From NCBI RefSeq assembly GCF_030656255.1, contig NZ_JAUSOE010000077.1, forward strand, positions 1-52,325: a stretch of 52,325 nucleotides of DNA, read 5' to 3'. Both the position numbers and the translations under genes were made by a program. The notes under the pieces were generated by a model. The model was not told where the DNA came from. It ran no database searches and saw only the letters and a list, made by a program, of their open reading frames with translations. Below are positions 48,179 to 52,325 of this stretch, in pieces (position 1 is the first letter of the stretch; every line of letters begins with the position of its first letter). This DNA is from Brevundimonas sp. GTDB taxonomy: Bacteria > Pseudomonadota > Alphaproteobacteria > Caulobacterales > Caulobacteraceae.

Positions 48179-49279
48179 CTAAAGCGCTTCCAGGAAGGCG
48201 ACGAGGTCGGCGCGTTCCTGGGCCGTCAGTTCGCGTTTGAGCAGCAGGGGATCGGTCGTAGGGAAGAGGGGGTCGTCCTTCTGATCTGGGTCGGGGCGCG
48301 GGCGGGCGCCGCCGGCGTCATAGAAGGCGACCACGCCCTCCAGCGTCGGCAACAGGCCGTTGTGCATCCAGGGGCCGGTGCGGCTGATGTTCAGCAGGGA
48401 CGGCGTGCGGAAGGCACCGACGTCGGCGGGGTCGCGGGTGACGTCGTAACGGCCCAGATCCTGGCGCGCGCGGCCATAGAAGCTGAGGCCCAGATTGTGG
48501 AATTTCTGGTCGCTGAGAAGAGGGCCGGAGTGGCAGTTGGCGCAGCCGGCCTTGGTGCGGAACAGGTGCAGGCCGCGCCGCTGTTGATCGTTCAGGGCGT
48601 CGGCGCGACCGGCGAGCAAGCGGGCGTAGGGGCTGGAGCGGGGCTCGAGAGTGCGCTGGAAGGTGGCCAGGGCCTTGGCGATCCGGTCGGTGGTGACCTC
48701 GGGCGAACCGAAGGCCTGGGCGAAGGGGGCGGCGTAGGATGGGTCGGCCGCGATGCGGGCTGTGACCACAGGCAGGTCGGCGGCCATCTCCTTGGCGTCG
48801 ACGATGGGGTGCAGGCTCTGTTCCTCCAGCGTCCTGACCCGGCCGTCCCAGAACAGGCTGGTCGCCCAGGCGGCGGTGACGACCGAAGGGGCGTTGCGCC
48901 GGCCCCTCTGACGGTCATGACCGAAGGAGGTGCGGAGGCCGTCAGCGAAACCCAGTTCCCGTACATGGCAGGAGGCGCAGGCGATCTGGCCCGAGGCGGA
49001 CAGTTTCGGATCGTCGAACAGGCGCTGGCCCAGGGCGGTCTTTTCCGGCGTGGTCGGATTGTCGGCCGGTTCGGGCGCGGGTGGCAGGGGGGCGAACTCC
49101 GCAAAGGTCGCGCCCTCCTGCAGGAGCGGTCGCGGCCATGTGTCCGGGCCGCCGGCGTAAGCGAGGCGAAGCTCGGCGTCGCTGGCCGGCGTCTGGACGC
49201 GCGACACCGCCGCCCCCACGCCCAGATGGAGCGCTAGGACGGCGACGACGATGGCGGCGATGTCGCGGGTCGGTTTCAA
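48179..49279 (-). CDS. Di-heme cytochrome c peroxidase family protein
   Basis: The 366-residue protein has an N-terminal membrane or signal segment (IAAIVVAVLALHLGVGAA) and two heme c motifs: CASCH in IACASCHVRELGFADG and CANCH in AGCANCHSGPLLSDQKFHNLG. FRTPSLLNISRTGPWMHNG and TLEGVVAFYDAGG match the MauG/CcpA superfamily. The start appears to be TTG at 49279, five bases after the stop of the upstream TonB-dependent receptor gene; no ATG or GTG fits better. The pair is probably one operon. Such di-heme proteins next to outer-membrane receptors suggest oxidative work on a transported chelate or peptide. Confidence 0.88.
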   Translation of the reverse strand: MKPTRDIAAIVVAVLALHLGVGAAVSRVQTPASDAELRLAYAGGPDTWPRPLLQEGATFAEFAPLPPAPEPADNPTTPEKTALGQRLFDDPKLSASGQIACASCHVRELGFADGLRTSFGHDRQRGRRNAPSVVTAAWATSLFWDGRVRTLEEQSLHPIVDAKEMAADLPVVTARIAADPSYAAPFAQAFGSPEVTTDRIAKALATFQRTLEPRSSPYARLLAGRADALNDQQRRGLHLFRTKAGCANCHSGPLLSDQKFHNLGLSFYGRARQDLGRYDVTRDPADVGAFRTPSLLNISRTGPWMHNGLLPTLEGVVAFYDAGGARPRPDPDQKDDPLFPTTDPLLLKRELTAQERADLVAFLEAL

Positions 49280-49284
49280 CGTCT

Positions 49285-51768
49285 TCAGTACTTGTACTTC
49301 AGCGTGACCCAGATGTTCCGGCCCAGCTGATAGGGCTGGGTCGTCGCGGTCGCGTTGTTGTTCCGGATCGTGTCGAACAGGTTGTTGACCCGCAGGTCCA
49401 GCGTCGCCGTGCCGAATTGGCTGCGGGCGATCTCGGCCTGAAGCGACAGATTGGCGTCGATGGAGGCGTCGTACTGGACCTCGCCGTAGACGTCGTAGGC
49501 CGACCCATCGACGGTGATGTTTTCACCTGTATCCTCGACCTGCTTGAATTCGTCCTTGAAGCGGGCGTTGACGTTGGTGCGGATCCGGCCGTTCAGCCAG
49601 GTCGATCCCCAGTCGGCGTTGATGACGACGGGGGATGCGTAATCCGGGCGCTGGTTGTCGGCCAGCGCCTTCCACATCGAGACGACTTCGCCCTTGTAAT
49701 AGACCAGCTCGGCAGCCGTATCCTCAAGCTCGTCATAGTACTCCATCGCCGATGTCTCGGTGTGGGAGAAGTTGCTGTTCAACGAGATCGTGTGGCGGCC
49801 GAAATTGCGCAGCCATTCGACTGATAGGCCGCGGTAGCTGGACGAGCCGTCGTTATCCACCGTCGAGACGGTGCGGCTGCGCGTTCCCGAAGTTTCGCTG
49901 ACATAGGTCTCGGTCGTCTCGGTCAGGGAGAACTGATCCTTGCCTTCGCGCAGTATGCCCTTGATCCGGTATTCGCCGCCCAGCAGGGCCCCGCTCACTG
50001 CCGCCGTCAGCTCGTCGGAGTAGGGCGTCTTCAGATCGGAGTCCGAATATCGAGCCGACGACGTGTGGGAATACAAGGTCCAGTCGCCGTAAATGCCGCC
50101 TGAAGCGGTGCGGCGATAGGTGTAGTTGTCCGGGGCGTTCTCACGAAGGGCGTAACCCAGGAAGCCGCGGCTGTAGTAGCGGTTCAGACCGACCGTCGCG
50201 GTCATGCCGAACCAGGGCAGGTCGTGGGCGACGGACAGGCGCGGCGAGAAGTCGTGGTTGCCCAGGAAGGTCTCGTGATCGTAGCGGAGACCGGCCCGGA
50301 CATCGAAGCCGCGCCAGTCGAAGTCGTAATTGCCCCAGAGGCTGTAGGTCTGCAGATCCGCCTCGGTCTGGTAGGCCTTGTAGATCGAGTACTGCGTCAG
50401 GACGTAGGAGCCGGGTACGCAGGTGAGGGCCGCCGCTTCTTCCGGGTAAAGGCATCTGATCGCCGAACTGACCGTGCTGCGCGAATAGGCGTAGTTGTCC
50501 TGAGGCCGGTTCTTTTCCGCTGTCGTATGGGTGAAGTCGAAGCCTGCTGTCAGCTTGCCGCCGGCCAGGGGCTGCGACCAGGTGGTCTTAAGGCCGTAGT
50601 CCTGCTGCGACTGTTCCAGATCGCCGAAACTGCCCATGGTGCAGTTGGTGCTGGTGCACCAATCGACGCTGGCGACGGACGAGGGAAGGCTGAGATTTAT
50701 GGCGGGGGCGTCGCGGTCGTTGTCGGAGTCGGCGTAGGTCAGTTGGACGCTCCAGTCGGCGATCCCATGCTTGCCACGTAGGCGCAGGTTGGAGGCCAGG
50801 CCGCCGCCGTGCTGGTACATTTGGTTGTCTATCCCGTTGCCCGAAGCGTTCATGCTCTCGTAGGGGCTCCAGGTGATCTGGCCGTCCAGCGTCAGGTCCG
50901 CCGCCAGGTCGTACTCTCCCTTCAGCAGGAAGTTCTCGCTCTTGCTGGTTTGGCCGAACGGTCCGCCGCCGTAGGTGTCGCCGCGATAGTAGGTGACCGT
51001 GGCCTCTGAGTAGTTGTAGCCGCCGATCAGACGCAGGCGATCATTCACCGGCAGATCGACGGTGAAGCCGTAGCGCGACTTGTCGTAGTCGGGCTTGTCG
51101 GGATAGACGCCTTTCAGCTCGGCGCGCACGGCGTCGGTCATCCGGTAGCTGGCCATGTCCGTCTGGGTGAAGCCGTAATAGGCCGTCGCGCCATAGGTAT
51201 GGGCCGGGGCGCGGGTCTTGATATCGACCACCCCGCCCAGGAAGCCGCCGTACTCCGCCGAAACGTTCGAATCGATCAGCTTGATCTCGCCGACCAAGCT
51301 GGAATCGACCCAGATGGACTGGGCCGAAGCCGCGCCGGCGACTTCGTCATAGTGCTGGGCGTTGGTGTTGAAGCTGTCGAGGCGCGAGTTCACGCCGACG
51401 CCGTCCAGGACGAAGAGATTGTCCAGATAGCTGGACCCGGAGATCGAGATGCGCGAGGGCCGCAGGTCCTGAAGGCTCTCGTCGTCAGCCATGCCTTCGT
51501 CGGCGCTGAACTGGACGGTTGGGGCCAGCTTCAGAAGTTGGTTGGCGTCGCCCGAGCCGGGGGCGCGGTCCTGGACCGATTCGCCGCTGAAGATCGTCGT
51601 GCCGGAATCGACGGCGGAGCCGAAACTGTAGGCGGTGGAGGCCGTGGACTCGTCAGTGACAACCACGGTGGGAATGGCTTCGTCGGTTTGGGGCGTGGTT
51701 TGGGCTTGAGCGGCGCCGGCCAACAGAAGCGCCGCCGCGCTGGCGGAAGAGACGAGTGCGATACGCAT
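49285..51768 (-). CDS. TonB-dependent receptor
   Basis: The 827-residue outer-membrane protein has a signal peptide (IALVSSASAAALLLAGAAQA), a plug domain (SRISISGSSYLDNLFVLDGV, SLVGEIKLIDSNVSAEYGGF, GGVVDIKTRAP) and a 22-strand barrel ending NIWVTLKYKY. Two Cys pairs lie in predicted outer loops (CTSTNC and CLYPEEAAALTC). The substrate is unknown: no FecA-type signalling extension is present. ATG 51768 gives the signal peptide; a start 63 bases upstream would run into the Fur-like palindrome. The di-heme protein gene follows 5 bases downstream and a TonB-like gene is divergent. Confidence 0.93.
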   Translation of the reverse strand: MRIALVSSASAAALLLAGAAQAQTTPQTDEAIPTVVVTDESTASTAYSFGSAVDSGTTIFSGESVQDRAPGSGDANQLLKLAPTVQFSADEGMADDESLQDLRPSRISISGSSYLDNLFVLDGVGVNSRLDSFNTNAQHYDEVAGAASAQSIWVDSSLVGEIKLIDSNVSAEYGGFLGGVVDIKTRAPAHTYGATAYYGFTQTDMASYRMTDAVRAELKGVYPDKPDYDKSRYGFTVDLPVNDRLRLIGGYNYSEATVTYYRGDTYGGGPFGQTSKSENFLLKGEYDLAADLTLDGQITWSPYESMNASGNGIDNQMYQHGGGLASNLRLRGKHGIADWSVQLTYADSDNDRDAPAINLSLPSSVASVDWCTSTNCTMGSFGDLEQSQQDYGLKTTWSQPLAGGKLTAGFDFTHTTAEKNRPQDNYAYSRSTVSSAIRCLYPEEAAALTCVPGSYVLTQYSIYKAYQTEADLQTYSLWGNYDFDWRGFDVRAGLRYDHETFLGNHDFSPRLSVAHDLPWFGMTATVGLNRYYSRGFLGYALRENAPDNYTYRRTASGGIYGDWTLYSHTSSARYSDSDLKTPYSDELTAAVSGALLGGEYRIKGILREGKDQFSLTETTETYVSETSGTRSRTVSTVDNDGSSSYRGLSVEWLRNFGRHTISLNSNFSHTETSAMEYYDELEDTAAELVYYKGEVVSMWKALADNQRPDYASPVVINADWGSTWLNGRIRTNVNARFKDEFKQVEDTGENITVDGSAYDVYGEVQYDASIDANLSLQAEIARSQFGTATLDLRVNNLFDTIRNNNATATTQPYQLGRNIWVTLKYKY

Positions 51769-51827
51769 GGTGGTGACCCCAAACCCTGAATGAAGGGTGG
51801 GCGGATTAAGCTGAACATTAGTTATAT

Positions 51828-51846
51828 GCAACTGATTCTCAGTTGC
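51828..51846. promoter_or_regulatory. Fur-like 19-bp palindrome GCAACTGA-N3-TCAGTTGC
   Basis: Eight-base perfect arms flank TTC; the reverse strand reads GAGAATCAG in the middle, resembling the core of Fur boxes. It lies 60 bases before the receptor start and 33 bases before the divergent TonB-like start, in an AT-rich promoter region, so it could control both. The iron-linked reading is inferred from similarity to Fur boxes. Confidence 0.7.
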
Positions 51847-51878
51847 GTTATCAACAATCCGGTTCTATTCGGTCGCGC

Positions 51879-52325
51879 ATGCCGTTCGAGTTTATTTCCC
51901 CACTCGCCAAGGCGGGGACCGGAGCGGTCGTCGCCGTTGTCCAGATGGGCCTATTGGCCCTACTGACCGTAGACGCCGCACGCGCGCCTGCGCCGGACCA
52001 GGGCGGGGCGCCGGTGATCGAGCTGACGCTGACGCCGCGTGCGGCCTTTGACAGCGTCAACGGATCGACGGATTCGACGGCGGCCAAGGCTGAAGACGCC
52101 GCCGAAACAGCGCGGAAGCCGACGCTCAAGACCGCGCCGACTCCACCGGAGGCGCGGGTGACGCCGACCCCGTTCCCTGCGCTGGAGACGACGCCCATCG
52201 CCCTGGCGTCTGTCGCCTCGGCGCCGCTCGCGACGATCCAGACTGAAGGGACGGGCAGGGGGGAGGCGGGCGCGGACGGCGCGCGGGAATCGCGGCGGGG
52301 TATGACGGGGGGCGGCGCGGCGGCG
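51879..52325 (+). CDS. TonB-like energy transducer, N-terminal part (3' end outside window)
   Basis: The frame from ATG 51879 stays open through the window end for 149 codons. It begins MPFEFISPLAKAGTGAVVAV and continues into a hydrophobic helix with LLALLTVDAA, then a long Pro/Thr/Ala-rich stretch (TAPTPPEARVTPTPFPALE). This is the layout of TonB: a membrane anchor and an extended periplasmic linker; the C-terminal TonB domain would lie beyond the window. It is divergent from a TonB-dependent receptor with a shared palindrome. A signal-anchored unknown protein remains possible. Confidence 0.6.
   Translation, partial: MPFEFISPLAKAGTGAVVAVVQMGLLALLTVDAARAPAPDQGGAPVIELTLTPRAAFDSVNGSTDSTAAKAEDAAETARKPTLKTAPTPPEARVTPTPFPALETTPIALASVASAPLATIQTEGTGRGEAGADGARESRRGMTGGGAAA

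Overview
The window is GC-rich chromosomal DNA from an alphaproteobacterium, most likely a Caulobacterales member close to Brevundimonas. This is inferred from a class I lysyl-tRNA synthetase, a TamA/TamB pair, arginine succinyltransferase (AST) genes, phenylalanine hydroxylase, HspQ, and a large share of periplasmic and TonB-dependent proteins. No species can be proved from the sequence alone. I see no prophage, integrase, transposase or CRISPR array. Most genes are housekeeping or metabolic, with a few accessory genes between them.

Left part (1-6.8 kb): the 3' end of gyrA, a class IV aminotransferase, coaD with two tandem periplasmic cyclophilins, a Ppx/GppA phosphatase with an arginine-rich tail, hspQ and phhA. 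Next (6.8-13.3 kb) is a leftward arginine catabolic operon in the order M20 peptidase, astA, astD, astB, KgtP-like transporter. It has no astC or astE, and the M20 enzyme may replace AstE. From 13.4 to 23.2 kb come a small membrane protein, the large tamB and tamA genes, a lipoprotein, a CaiB/BaiF CoA-transferase family protein, tRNA-Lys(UUU), a ROK sugar kinase and another lipoprotein.

The middle part holds two queuosine loci. tgt (with an upstream nucleotidyltransferase-fold gene) and queA lie at 23.6-26.5 kb; queC-queE-queD form a tight operon at 37.0-38.75 kb. Together they cover most of queuosine synthesis and insertion. The Tgt here lacks the three zinc-binding cysteines, and QueD lacks the usual catalytic cysteine. 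Between these loci are two small DNA-binding-type genes, a DUF4126 protein, RidA, lysS (with a 25-bp perfect palindrome touching its start), two SH3-domain periplasmic proteins, a LexA/CI-like S24 regulator, small unknown genes, two hotdog thioesterases, a metallo-beta-lactamase exonuclease and a hybrid histidine kinase.

The right part (38.7-52.3 kb) has an alpha/beta hydrolase, a glycine-zipper lipoprotein, a thioesterase divergent from an HxlR regulator with clear dyad operators between them, a DUF2314-like protein, rtcB with a structured leader, a secreted PHP metallohydrolase, a WYL-domain regulator with a VOC protein sharing an operator-like motif, and an S9 peptidase. At the right edge a TonB-dependent receptor and a di-heme cytochrome c peroxidase-type protein form an operon divergent from a TonB-like gene cut by the window end; a 19-bp Fur-like palindrome lies between them. 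A GC-rich composite intergenic repeat occurs in three places (908-1055, 9443-9593, and shortened at 25328-25388).
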